7,235 bases of DNA from an uncultured Actinomycetes bacterium (GTDB taxonomy: Bacteria; Actinomycetota; Actinomycetes; Nanopelagicales; Nanopelagicaceae): NCBI GenBank assembly GCA_903832395.1, contig CAILBF010000179.1, forward strand, positions 1 through 7,235, read 5' to 3'. The notes under the pieces were generated by a model, which worked only from the letters and a program-made list of their open reading frames with translations, searched no databases and was not told the DNA's origin. Below, in pieces: positions 1 through 5,660 of the stretch; position 1 is the stretch's first letter, and every line of letters begins with the position of its first letter. Both the position numbers and the translations under genes were made by a program.

Positions 1-942
1 AGCAATTATGACTGCTCGTGAACCTTGTGGAATGTGTGCATGAATACCAAAAATCGGTAAATCTTGCTCCATCATCAGGAGAAGTTGACCGATAGTGCTG
101 ATTACAATTGTTCCAAGTAGTGCACCCCAAAGACTCGCACTTCCGCCAATAATAAGCATCGAAAGCGTAAGAAATGTAAATTCTAGATAGTAATCCTGCA
201 CTTGAAAAGTTCCAGCAACGTGGACATACATACCGCCAGAGAGTCCGGCCAGAAAACCTGAAAGTGTAAAGGCAATTAGTCGCACTCTATAAATGTTGAT
301 TCCGAGAGCCGGGGCCGCCATCGCATCTTCTCTTGTGGCGATAAGTGTCCTACCCAGGCTCGATATATTAAAGAGATACACAATGATTATCGCCAAGACA
401 GCTAGTAATAACAGAATGTAAGTATTGGAAATCGTCGGAACCGCTGGCAATGCCTGGGAACCTGGCCCAATCCTTTTATTATTAAAAAATACGTTGTACG
501 TCACGCCAAGGAGAGCAAAAGTTGCAATGCCTGCCGAAAGTCCACTTAGTCGCATCAGCAAACTTCCAGTGAGTGCTGCAAAGAGGCCACTAACGATGGC
601 CGAAATGAGAAGCGCCAAGTAAATATTTGAGTGCAATGGAACGAGTGCCTGCCAGAGTTGGTTCATCGCCAGGGCGTGACCCTTAATGTTTATTGGAGCA
701 GTCAACATTCCAGATATATAGGAACCGATCAGAGCGAATGAACCGTGACCAAACGAGAGGACACCAGAGTTACCAACAAAAACTTGAAGTGCCAATACCA
801 TCATAAAATAACAGAGCGTAAATTGCGTTATCAATTGCAAGCTAGCCGAACTTCGACCCACAAAAAAGGTCAACGCTGAAATAATAATTATTGGTCCAAA
901 AAGATTTTGGAAAGAGAACTTCGTTACTCCGCCATGTCGCAT
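1..942 (-). CDS. livM: LIV-type ABC transporter permease LivM, 3' end cut off by the window
   Basis: This is an inner-membrane permease of a branched-chain amino acid (HAAT/LIV) type importer, which pairs with LivH to form the channel. I read 314 codons without a stop from the ATG at 942 to the left edge; the family is usually about 300-400 residues, so little is missing. Visible landmarks are the conserved GNSGVLSFGHGSFALIGSY segment (residues 57-75), several strongly hydrophobic stretches (about 13-28, 41-57, 108-130, 174-191, 222-244, 257-290) and the cytoplasmic coupling loop around residues 197-225 (GRTLIATREDAMAAPALGI followed by YRVRLIAF). The start ATG overlaps the livH stop as TAATG, with GGAG (951-954) eight bases upstream, so translational coupling is likely. 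The substrate could be an aromatic acid rather than an amino acid, judging from the neighbours. The family call is firm; the substrate is not known. Confidence 0.93.
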   Translation of the reverse strand, partial: MRHGGVTKFSFQNLFGPIIIISALTFFVGRSSASLQLITQFTLCYFMMVLALQVFVGNSGVLSFGHGSFALIGSYISGMLTAPINIKGHALAMNQLWQALVPLHSNIYLALLISAIVSGLFAALTGSLLMRLSGLSAGIATFALLGVTYNVFFNNKRIGPGSQALPAVPTISNTYILLLLAVLAIIIVYLFNISSLGRTLIATREDAMAAPALGINIYRVRLIAFTLSGFLAGLSGGMYVHVAGTFQVQDYYLEFTFLTLSMLIIGGSASLWGALLGTIVISTIGQLLLMMEQDLPIFGIHAHIPQGSRAVIIA

Positions 943-1814
943 TAAACGCGCTCCAATTCAGAACCTTTACTTAAGAGGCCTCCGGGACGGACTAGCAAAA
1001 TTATGAGAACCGTGATGAACAACCAGGTATAGGAATAAACACGTCCATTCCCGAGTACAGTATTAAGCGCGCTAAGAATAACCCCGACTATGAAGCCACC
1101 AAGGGCGGCACCACGCAGTGAAGAAATCCCACCAATCACGATTCCCACTAATGCAAGAATCGTTATATTTTGCCCATAATATGGATTTACTACGGGATTC
1201 TGGATCACTAAAATAAAAGCTACGAATGACGCAAGGACCCCGCTGAGTACAAACGCTGCGGTGATCAGTCGGTTAGAACGAACACCTAATAGCCGTGCAG
1301 TCCTAAAATCGGCCGATGCGGCACGAAGTTGTAAGCCTAAAGAGGTGCGCTCTACGAGGTAACCCATGGCAAGCAATATCACGACTGCCAAAATGATTGT
1401 TATAACACTTGAAATAGTAATTGATAGGCCAGCAAATTTAACAACGCCAGAAAGCGAAGGTGCGACTACAGCAGATTTAGGCAGTGCCCCAAAAGTGAAT
1501 TCATATACTCGCTGGAGAACAGTCGATAAACCGAAAGAAGCAACTAACATAATTGCGGGACTCACGCCTCGCAGGCGACGATAAATGGCAAACTCCATAA
1601 TCAATGCCACAAGAGCCGTAACGAATATTGTCAACACTAAACTTAAAAGAAGTGGAAATTGCGTTGTTAACACTAAAGTGTAAGCCGCGATAGTAATCAA
1701 CTCACCGTGTGCGAAGTTAACTAATCGCATGACACCAAATACAAGTCCTAGGCCCAAAGCGGCCAACGAATATAGACCGCCTAGACTAATTGCATCAAGT
1801 ATTGATTGAATCAC
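942..1814 (-). CDS. livH: LIV-type ABC transporter permease LivH
   Basis: This is the second integral-membrane permease of the importer, at 290 residues, the normal family length. The N-terminal block GGLYSLAALGLGLVFGVMRL with NFAHGE just after it (residues 12-37) is diagnostic of LivH. The EAA-like loop that contacts the ATPases lies around residues 159-192 (LGLQLRAASADFRTARLLGV, then a hydrophobic segment). The C-terminal RPGGLL motif (276-281) is also typical. The start is GTG at 1814, directly abutting the livF stop codon with no spacer. No in-frame ATG lies near it, and the encoded MIQSILDAISLGGLY beginning matches the family, so GTG is the best start. AGGTGA (1819-1824) sits four bases upstream and GGAG (1826-1829) eleven bases upstream. 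The stop overlaps the livM ATG by one base. Confidence 0.95.
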   Translation of the reverse strand: MIQSILDAISLGGLYSLAALGLGLVFGVMRLVNFAHGELITIAAYTLVLTTQFPLLLSLVLTIFVTALVALIMEFAIYRRLRGVSPAIMLVASFGLSTVLQRVYEFTFGALPKSAVVAPSLSGVVKFAGLSITISSVITIILAVVILLAMGYLVERTSLGLQLRAASADFRTARLLGVRSNRLITAAFVLSGVLASFVAFILVIQNPVVNPYYGQNITILALVGIVIGGISSLRGAALGGFIVGVILSALNTVLGNGRVYSYTWLFITVLIILLVRPGGLLSKGSELERV

Positions 1815-2531
1815 TTAGTCACCTGCTCCAAAATATGAGCGGTTCAACGAATCCGTATTCGTTGCATCCGCAGGCGTTAATCGTGACTGAACCTTGCCAT
1901 CACGAATCACAATTGTTTCATCGGCAAATGAAGTAACAAGATTAGCTCGCTGTTCGACGATTACAACTGCTGTTCCCATGTGGATGATTTCTCTTAGCCG
2001 TTCAAATACATCTGCTATAACTGTTGGGGCTAAACCCAAACTAGGTTCATCAAGTAAGAGAACTTTTGGTTCAGAAATGAGCGCTCTAGCGATTGCTAAT
2101 TGCTGTTGTTGCCCGCCGCTGAGCATCCCGGCTTGATGATGTTCATGCGTGGACAAGACGGGAAATAGTTCGTGCATTCTCTCTACTGCCTCGTGTGAGC
2201 CTTTTTTATCGCGGCGCCCGGTCAAGCCAAGTGAAAGATTTTCCTTTACGCTCAAACCACTAAATATTTGACGCCCCTCGGGCACTAGTGAAAGTCCACG
2301 TCGGACAATGTCTTCAGGGCGCATACCGAAAATACTCGTGCCATCCAATTTAATTGATCCCGCTTTTGGGGAGATCGCACCTGCGATAGTGAGTAGGAGG
2401 GTGGATTTTCCAACACCGTTAGGTCCAACGATTCCAATCGATTTTCCCGGTTCCAAAGAGAAAGAGACATCGGAGATAACCTGTACCTTGCCGTAGCCCG
2501 CTACTAAATTAGAAATCTCCAACAATGCCAT
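1815..2531 (-). CDS. livF: LIV-type ABC transporter ATPase LivF
   Basis: This is a cytoplasmic ATP-binding subunit of 238 residues, the usual size, and powers uptake together with LivG. Walker A is GPNGVGKS at 36-43. The LivF-type VPEGRQIF segment is at 83-90, in the place of the usual Q-loop. The ABC signature LSGGQQQQ is at 137-144 and Walker B LLLDEP at 158-163, with D161 and E162. The usual switch histidine is glutamine in IVEQ (Q194), which is normal for LivF and helps to separate it from LivG. The ATG overlaps the livG stop as TAATG and has AGGAG (2539-2543) seven bases upstream, suggesting translational coupling. The downstream livH start follows immediately after its stop. Confidence 0.95.
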   Translation of the reverse strand: MALLEISNLVAGYGKVQVISDVSFSLEPGKSIGIVGPNGVGKSTLLLTIAGAISPKAGSIKLDGTSIFGMRPEDIVRRGLSLVPEGRQIFSGLSVKENLSLGLTGRRDKKGSHEAVERMHELFPVLSTHEHHQAGMLSGGQQQQLAIARALISEPKVLLLDEPSLGLAPTVIADVFERLREIIHMGTAVVIVEQRANLVTSFADETIVIRDGKVQSRLTPADATNTDSLNRSYFGAGD

Positions 2532-3262
2532 TAGTGCACTCCTGCATTGCCTAGATATGCAGATTTAACTTCTTCGTGCTTGAGAGCCTCATGAGGGTCA
2601 CCGTCAAAAATTAGAGTTCCAGTTGCCAGAACAATAACGCGACTACAAGCATCGGTTACTAATTTTACATTGTGCTCAACCAATAACATGCCGCAGCCAA
2701 TATTCTTGGTCACAGATTCAAGAGCATGGATTAGGCGGGGTGCCTCATCTTCATTCAAGCCGGCCGCAGGTTCATCCATAATTAAATATTCCGGGTGAGC
2801 CGCCACCGCACGAGCTAATCCGACCAGGCGGGCATTTCCGTGAGAAATACTTTCTGCTTGGTAGGGAGAGAGTTTTTCAATTCCAAGAATTTCCAAAATG
2901 CTTTGGGTGCGTTCTTTAGCTACTTTTGCGGAATTACCGAGACCGATCGCACCAAGTGCAACATTTTCTGCGACTGTAAGTTTGCTAAATAGCCGACCCG
3001 ACTGAAAAGTTCTAGCCACACCGAGTTTTGCTCTAGCACTTGGACTTAATCCATCTAACGGGTGGCCATCGATAGTAACCGTGCCACCATCTTGTTTTTC
3101 ATATCCAGCCAAAATATTGATGAATGTAGATTTTCCTGCGCCGTTCGGACCCAAAAGACCAACTACTTCACCAGGGTTGATAGTTATCGAAACGTTGTCC
3201 AGAACCCGAAGAGCGCCGAAAGACTTACTTACTTGATCAGCTTGAAAAGCTTTTTTATTCAA
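2531..3262 (-). CDS. livG: LIV-type ABC transporter ATPase LivG
   Basis: This is the other ATP-binding subunit, at 243 residues, slightly under the typical length of about 250. Walker A GPNGAGKS is at 38-45, the Q-loop ARTFQ ends at Q87, Walker B YLIMDEPAAGLN is at 159-170 (D163, E164) and the switch histidine is H197 in VEHNVK. The signature is ISHGNAR (139-145), which differs from the usual LSxGEQ/LSxGQQ of LivG by having Asn after the glycine. The start is TTG at 3262. An in-frame TGA lies only six codons upstream, no ATG or GTG lies between them, and AAGGAG (3273-3278) is ten bases upstream, so TTG is well supported. It is the first gene of the tightly packed livGFHM block and lies 140 bases downstream of the binding-protein gene, across a hairpin. 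Confidence 0.94.
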   Translation of the reverse strand: MNKKAFQADQVSKSFGALRVLDNVSITINPGEVVGLLGPNGAGKSTFINILAGYEKQDGGTVTIDGHPLDGLSPSARAKLGVARTFQSGRLFSKLTVAENVALGAIGLGNSAKVAKERTQSILEILGIEKLSPYQAESISHGNARLVGLARAVAAHPEYLIMDEPAAGLNEDEAPRLIHALESVTKNIGCGMLLVEHNVKLVTDACSRVIVLATGTLIFDGDPHEALKHEEVKSAYLGNAGVH

Positions 3263-3272
3263 GTTTTTTCTA

Positions 3273-3278
3273 CTCCTT
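3273..3278 (-). promoter_or_regulatory. Ribosome binding site that fixes the TTG start of livG
   Basis: On the minus strand this reads AAGGAG, ten bases before the TTG codon at 3262-3260. An in-frame TGA six codons upstream of the TTG rules out a longer protein. A downstream ATG start would remove residues needed before Walker A. The motif is read directly; its function is inferred. Confidence 0.75.
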
Positions 3279-3327
3279 CAGGTATTGCTTCGGGAAATCT
3301 GAATTTAACTTAGTGCCTACATAGTAA

Positions 3328-3360
3328 TGGAGGTGTGCGACTAGTCGCCACACACCTCCA
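3328..3360 (-). terminator. Intercistronic hairpin between binding-protein gene and livG
   Basis: TGGAGGTGTG (3328-3337) is perfectly complementary to CACACCTCCA (3351-3360), giving a 10-bp GC-rich stem. The loop holds the self-complementary CGACTAGTCG (3338-3347), which can extend the stem by three pairs with a small bulge. In the minus-strand transcript it lies 42 bases after the binding-protein stop and 65 bases before the livG start. The downstream tract (TTACTAT) is not a proper run of U, so full termination is doubtful. A partial terminator, or a 3' end that protects the upstream message, is more likely. This would yield more binding protein than membrane parts, a common pattern in ABC operons. 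A weaker 8-bp inverted repeat (TTCTAATT at 3374-3381 with AATTAGAA at 3401-3408) spans the stop codon. Confidence 0.65.
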
Positions 3361-3402
3361 CAACGATATGAGTTTCTAATTAATATTTTTACTCAATAAG
3401 AA

Positions 3403-4602
3403 TTAGAAGGTTGGCTTTACTGCAGCTGCGTACTTAACGAGCTTGTGGACTCCAGCGGTAGTCTTGATTATCGCCATTGGACGAGTCACATTAACGTGAA
3501 GTGCTGCAGTGAAAGAAGTTGCTCCAGCGGTTAATTTTTCATTGCTGAACTTGTTCAATTGAGCTGATAGCGCTTTGCCATCAAAAGAGCCTGCACGCTT
3601 TGCAGCAAGTGCAAACGCCTCGATTGATGAAGCACCTGTGATTAGACCGGATGTAGCCGCAGCTGATCCAGTTGCAGCCTTGAAGGCAGCCAAGATGCTG
3701 CGAACCTTTGGATTGTAGTCATCACCAAATACTGATGCATAAGTAACGTCATAGAAGTTTGAGAGGTTAGGTACCGCTCCAGCCCAGAAAGCTCCATCCA
3801 TGCCGAAACCAGAAATTACTGGTGTGTTTAATCCGCCTGTGCGAATTGCTGCGAGAGCTTCTGCGCCACCACCTGGGTAAGAGCAAAGAGCAATCACACC
3901 AGATGCGTCAGTCTTTGCTGCAGCAACCTGCGCTGTAACTGGCTTATCGAGTGATCCAGCTTGAGTTTGGTTGAATTCTTGAATTGACTTAACTGTTCCA
4001 CCAAGTTCTTTATAACGCTTTGCAAATGCATCGCATTGGCTCGTGGTGTAAGCAATAGACATATCTTTAAACAGGGTCGCAGTCTTGCCTAATTTTGCAT
4101 ATGCATATTCAGCCATGATTGCTGCTTCACCGGGAACTGCGGAGCCCATTGAGTAACCGAGATTCTCACCATTGTCTGGACCCATTGCAGTTGAACCTAC
4201 GCAAGGAGCAATAACTAGAACTCCAGCTTTTTCGCCAACCTGTTCGGACTTTAGATTAATATCTGCATCACAAGTAACAAGAAGCAATTTTGCTCCCTCT
4301 GCGACAAACTGTGTTGCAATTTGCTGTGCCTTATCTGGGTTAGTTCCAGTGTCGACAGACTTTAGAACCAATTTACAACCGTTAACGCCACCAGTTTTGT
4401 TGATTCGATCAACTGCAATTTTTGCGGTGGTAAGTGCTGGTCCATCAAATGGAGCCATGAATCCTGTTGATGCCATGGCGGCACCGATAAGAATTGGCTT
4501 CGCGCAAGCTGCATTTGCAGTTGTCGCGGATGTTACTGAAATTCCAGTCAAAGCAAGTGCAGCTGCTGCAACACTTACCAATATCTTTTTGGAAAACTTC
4601 AT
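3403..4602 (-). CDS. LIV-type ABC transporter substrate-binding protein (LivK-like, secreted)
   Basis: This is the extracytoplasmic solute receptor that delivers ligand to LivH/LivM. It is 399 residues long, which fits the type I periplasmic-binding fold of the LIV family (Peripla_BP_6). The N-terminus is a clear Sec signal: lysines at 2, 5 and 6, a hydrophobic core at about 7-20 and an A-x-A site ending in ANA (29-31), with cleavage likely after A31. The residue pattern before C33 is not a lipobox, so lipid anchoring is not supported. The mature start AKPILIGAAMASTG is family-like, as are the GGVNGCKLVL (71-80) and VIAPCVGSTAM (130-140) segments. Cysteines occur at 33, 76, 111, 134, 190 and 240, so disulfides are possible outside the membrane. 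The ATG at 4602 has AAGGAG (4609-4614) six bases upstream. The ligand cannot be read from the sequence: branched-chain amino acids are the family default, but the adjacent aromatic-CoA monooxygenase gene makes an aromatic acid a serious alternative. Confidence 0.92.
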   Translation of the reverse strand: MKFSKKILVSVAAAALALTGISVTSATTANAACAKPILIGAAMASTGFMAPFDGPALTTAKIAVDRINKTGGVNGCKLVLKSVDTGTNPDKAQQIATQFVAEGAKLLLVTCDADINLKSEQVGEKAGVLVIAPCVGSTAMGPDNGENLGYSMGSAVPGEAAIMAEYAYAKLGKTATLFKDMSIAYTTSQCDAFAKRYKELGGTVKSIQEFNQTQAGSLDKPVTAQVAAAKTDASGVIALCSYPGGGAEALAAIRTGGLNTPVISGFGMDGAFWAGAVPNLSNFYDVTYASVFGDDYNPKVRSILAAFKAATGSAAATSGLITGASSIEAFALAAKRAGSFDGKALSAQLNKFSNEKLTAGATSFTAALHVNVTRPMAIIKTTAGVHKLVKYAAAVKPTF

Positions 4603-4630
4603 GCTTCTCTCCTTAAGGGTTTATTCCGCC

Positions 4631-4660
4631 TTCTGGTCGCCAAGGCTTTTGGCGTCAGAA
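4631..4660 (-). promoter_or_regulatory. Leader hairpin upstream of the binding-protein gene
   Basis: TTCTG (4631-4635) pairs with CAGAA (4656-4660), and CGCCAA (4638-4643) pairs with TTGGCG (4649-4654). The two stems are separated by a small asymmetric internal loop (GT against T) and capped by five bases. If the predicted promoter just upstream is real, the hairpin sits within the first tens of bases of the mRNA and leaves the ribosome site free. No U-run follows on the minus strand, so it is not a convincing terminator for the SDR gene. A 5' stabilising stem or a regulatory leader are both possible. Confidence 0.45.
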
Positions 4661-4671
4661 ACGAATGGTTA

Positions 4672-4699
4672 ATAATGTCGTATTTTTGACTATCGTCAA
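4672..4699 (-). promoter_or_regulatory. Candidate sigma-70-like promoter of the binding-protein gene
   Basis: On the minus strand TTGACG (4699-4694) matches five of six bases of the -35 consensus. CATTAT (4677-4672) matches four of six of the -10 box, with a 16-bp spacer. The predicted transcript would start near 4665 and have a leader of about 60 bases. The -35 box is also part of a short dyad, TTGAC-TATC-GTCAA (plus strand 4686-4699), which could be an operator. This is read by eye and no transcription start is known. Confidence 0.5.
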
Positions 4700-4711
4700 G
4701 AGCATTTTGGA

Positions 4712-4731
4712 GTAACTTTTAGGTAACTTTT
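4712..4731 (-). promoter_or_regulatory. 11-bp-period direct repeat upstream of the -35 box, possible activator site
   Basis: On the plus strand GTAACTTTT occurs at 4712-4720 and again at 4723-4731, exactly 11 bp apart. Read toward the gene this gives GTTAC-N6-GTTAC, its centre roughly 54 bp before the predicted start point. Direct repeats at 11-bp pitch are how OmpR-type regulators bind. Actinobacterial GlnR sites (GTnAC-n6-GAAAC) and PhoP boxes share this pitch, and GTTAC matches the GlnR first half-site, whereas the second half-site is not the usual GAAAC. The phased A-runs could alternatively bend DNA or act as an UP-like element. The identity of any regulator is inference. Confidence 0.4.
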
Positions 4732-4750
4732 CACTTCAATTCAGACTAAT

Positions 4751-4764
4751 TGCCTAGCTAGGCA
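4751..4764. repeat. 14-bp perfect palindrome across the SDR stop codon
   Basis: TGCCTAGCTAGGCA is its own reverse complement and contains the SDR stop (TAG at 4756-4754). It has no loop, so it is more credible as a DNA site than as an RNA hairpin. It may also be a coincidence. No family of regulator is recognised. Confidence 0.4.
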
Positions 4765-5530
4765 TGAAGCGTCCGCCATTAACATCAAGCACGGCGCCTG
4801 TGATGTAGGAGGATTCGTTACTTGCTAAAAATAGAACAGGGTCAACACACTCTCGAAGTTCGGGCATCCGACCTAGGGGTATACCGCTGAGTACTTCTTC
4901 TCGCTCGGCCGCGGAGAGTTTTTCAAACATCCCAGTTAAACGATCGGTAAGAAATAGTCCTGGGGCTATTGCATTAATTCGAATATTATCCAGGCCGACC
5001 TCTTTTGCTAATCGACGAGTAAGACCAAGAATTGCCGCTTTCGCTGTTGCATATGGAACGCCAGTTACTGGGCTCGCACTTCGCCCGCCGATTGATGAAA
5101 AAGTTACGATTGATCCGCCACCTTTTTTCTTCATAAAAGGTATGACGGCGCGAGCGCAGTAATAAGTACCTTTGACATTAACGTCGATAACTAAATCAAG
5201 ATCATCGTCAGAAATATCATCCATATCGCGCGGAGTGCCGAGAGAACCTCCGGCTGCGGCAATCAAGATGTCGATTCCAGATAAAGAATCTGCGAGTTCG
5301 CCAACGGCTTTAGTTACGGCCTTGCCATCTCTGACATCCACAGCGCGGCCATCTGCAGTAATTCCTAGTGAACGCAGATTTGTAACGAGCTCAGCGATGG
5401 CATCACTATTTGTATCTAAAATGGCGATGGAGCCACCCTGATGTCCAGCGGCATGAGCAATTGCAGCGCCTAATCCGCCTGCCCCGCCGGTAATAAGGAG
5501 AACCTTTCCAGCAAAACGATTATTGGTCAT
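4754..5530 (-). CDS. Short-chain dehydrogenase/reductase (SDR), probably NAD(H)-dependent
   Basis: This is a cytoplasmic classical SDR of 258 residues, a typical length (FabG-like, interconverting a hydroxyl and a keto group). The nucleotide-binding motif TGGAGGLG is at 14-21. An aspartate ends the second strand (D39 in AILD), which in this family favours NAD(H) over NADP(H). The catalytic set is N118 (DVNVKGT), S146 (FSS, 144-146), Y160 and K164 (YATAK). The usual NNAG motif reads AAAG (91-94), a mild departure. The PG motif (190-191) and the C-terminal NGGRFMPS end are normal. The ATG at 5530 has AGGAG (5539-5543) eight bases upstream. It reads in the same direction as the importer genes, 151 bases upstream of the binding-protein start with no clear terminator between, so read-through is possible. 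Its substrate is unknown. Beside an anthraniloyl-CoA-type monooxygenase it may oxidise or reduce an alicyclic hydroxy/oxo-acyl-CoA intermediate, but this rests on context only. Confidence 0.9.
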   Translation of the reverse strand: MTNNRFAGKVLLITGGAGGLGAAIAHAAGHQGGSIAILDTNSDAIAELVTNLRSLGITADGRAVDVRDGKAVTKAVGELADSLSGIDILIAAAGGSLGTPRDMDDISDDDLDLVIDVNVKGTYYCARAVIPFMKKKGGGSIVTFSSIGGRSASPVTGVPYATAKAAILGLTRRLAKEVGLDNIRINAIAPGLFLTDRLTGMFEKLSAAEREEVLSGIPLGRMPELRECVDPVLFLASNESSYITGAVLDVNGGRFMPS

Positions 5531-5547
5531 CAGATTTTCTCCTGTTT

Positions 5548-5555
5548 TAGGTATC
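5548..5555 (-). repeat. GATACCTA element, copy upstream of the SDR gene
   Basis: On the minus strand this reads GATACCTA, four bases before the SDR ribosome site AGGAG. It is the inverted partner of the element at 5641-5648. An eight-base match could arise by chance, but the matching placement relative to both genes is notable. Confidence 0.4.
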
Positions 5556-5640
5556 GCCTCTTAGCCTGCTTTGCGCTAGCGTACCCCAAGGTTCGTGTTG
5601 CATCCGTGACGACGGTCAAAAAATCGGCATACCAAATGCT

Positions 5641-5648
5641 GATACCTA
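5641..5648 (+). repeat. GATACCTA element, copy upstream of the monooxygenase gene
   Basis: GATACCTA runs straight into the ribosome site AGAGGGG (5648-5654), which ends six bases before the ATG. It mirrors the copy at 5548-5555 in front of the divergent SDR gene. Possible roles are an operator half-site or a shared leader element. Confidence 0.4.
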
Positions 5649-5654
5649 GAGGGG
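5648..5654 (+). promoter_or_regulatory. Ribosome binding site of the monooxygenase gene
   Basis: AGAGGGG lies six bases before the ATG at 5661. The protein begins MKILSIGGGAAG, placing the FAD motif right at the N-terminus as expected for this flavoprotein family, so the start is well supported. Confidence 0.75.
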
Positions 5655-5660
5655 TAGTTC

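Larger units (their letters stand above)
5531..5660. promoter_or_regulatory. Divergent intergenic region between SDR and monooxygenase genes
   Basis: These 130 bases separate two divergently read genes and must hold both start regions. TAGGTATC (5548-5555) and GATACCTA (5641-5648) form an 8-bp inverted repeat, so each gene carries GATACCTA in the same orientation just before its ribosome site. Smaller dyads are CGCTAGCG (5574-5581), CCGT-GACG-ACGG (5604-5615) and GCAT-ACCAA-ATGC (5627-5639). No -10/-35 pair stands out on either strand; the best plus-strand guess, GTGACG (5606-5611) with CATACC (5628-5633), is weak. The symmetry suggests one local regulator acting on both genes, but none is encoded in the window. 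Confidence 0.5.

Noticed and set aside
425..622. Plus-strand 65-codon open frame inside livM
   Set aside because: It lies antisense to a well-conserved permease gene, has no family features and no ribosome site in front; it is a shadow frame.
1945..1956. Glutamine in place of the switch histidine in LivF, considered as a defect
   Set aside because: VEQ in this place is normal for LivF proteins and does not suggest loss of function.
4494..4512. Cys33 of the binding protein as a lipoprotein attachment site
   Set aside because: The residues before it (N-A-A) do not form a lipobox, and an ANA signal peptidase I site fits better.
4172..4672. Plus-strand 166-codon open frame antisense to the binding-protein gene
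   Set aside because: The length comes from the Ala/Thr-rich coding of the opposite strand. The protein has no recognisable domain and overlaps the signal-peptide region and leader of a clear gene.
4603..4753. Rho-independent terminator after the SDR gene
   Set aside because: The only hairpin in the gap (4631-4660) has no U-run on the minus strand and lies downstream of the candidate promoter, so it is better read as a leader structure.
5172..5441. Plus-strand 89-codon open frame within the SDR gene
   Set aside because: It lies opposite a catalytically complete SDR; its serine/proline-rich composition is typical of an antisense shadow.
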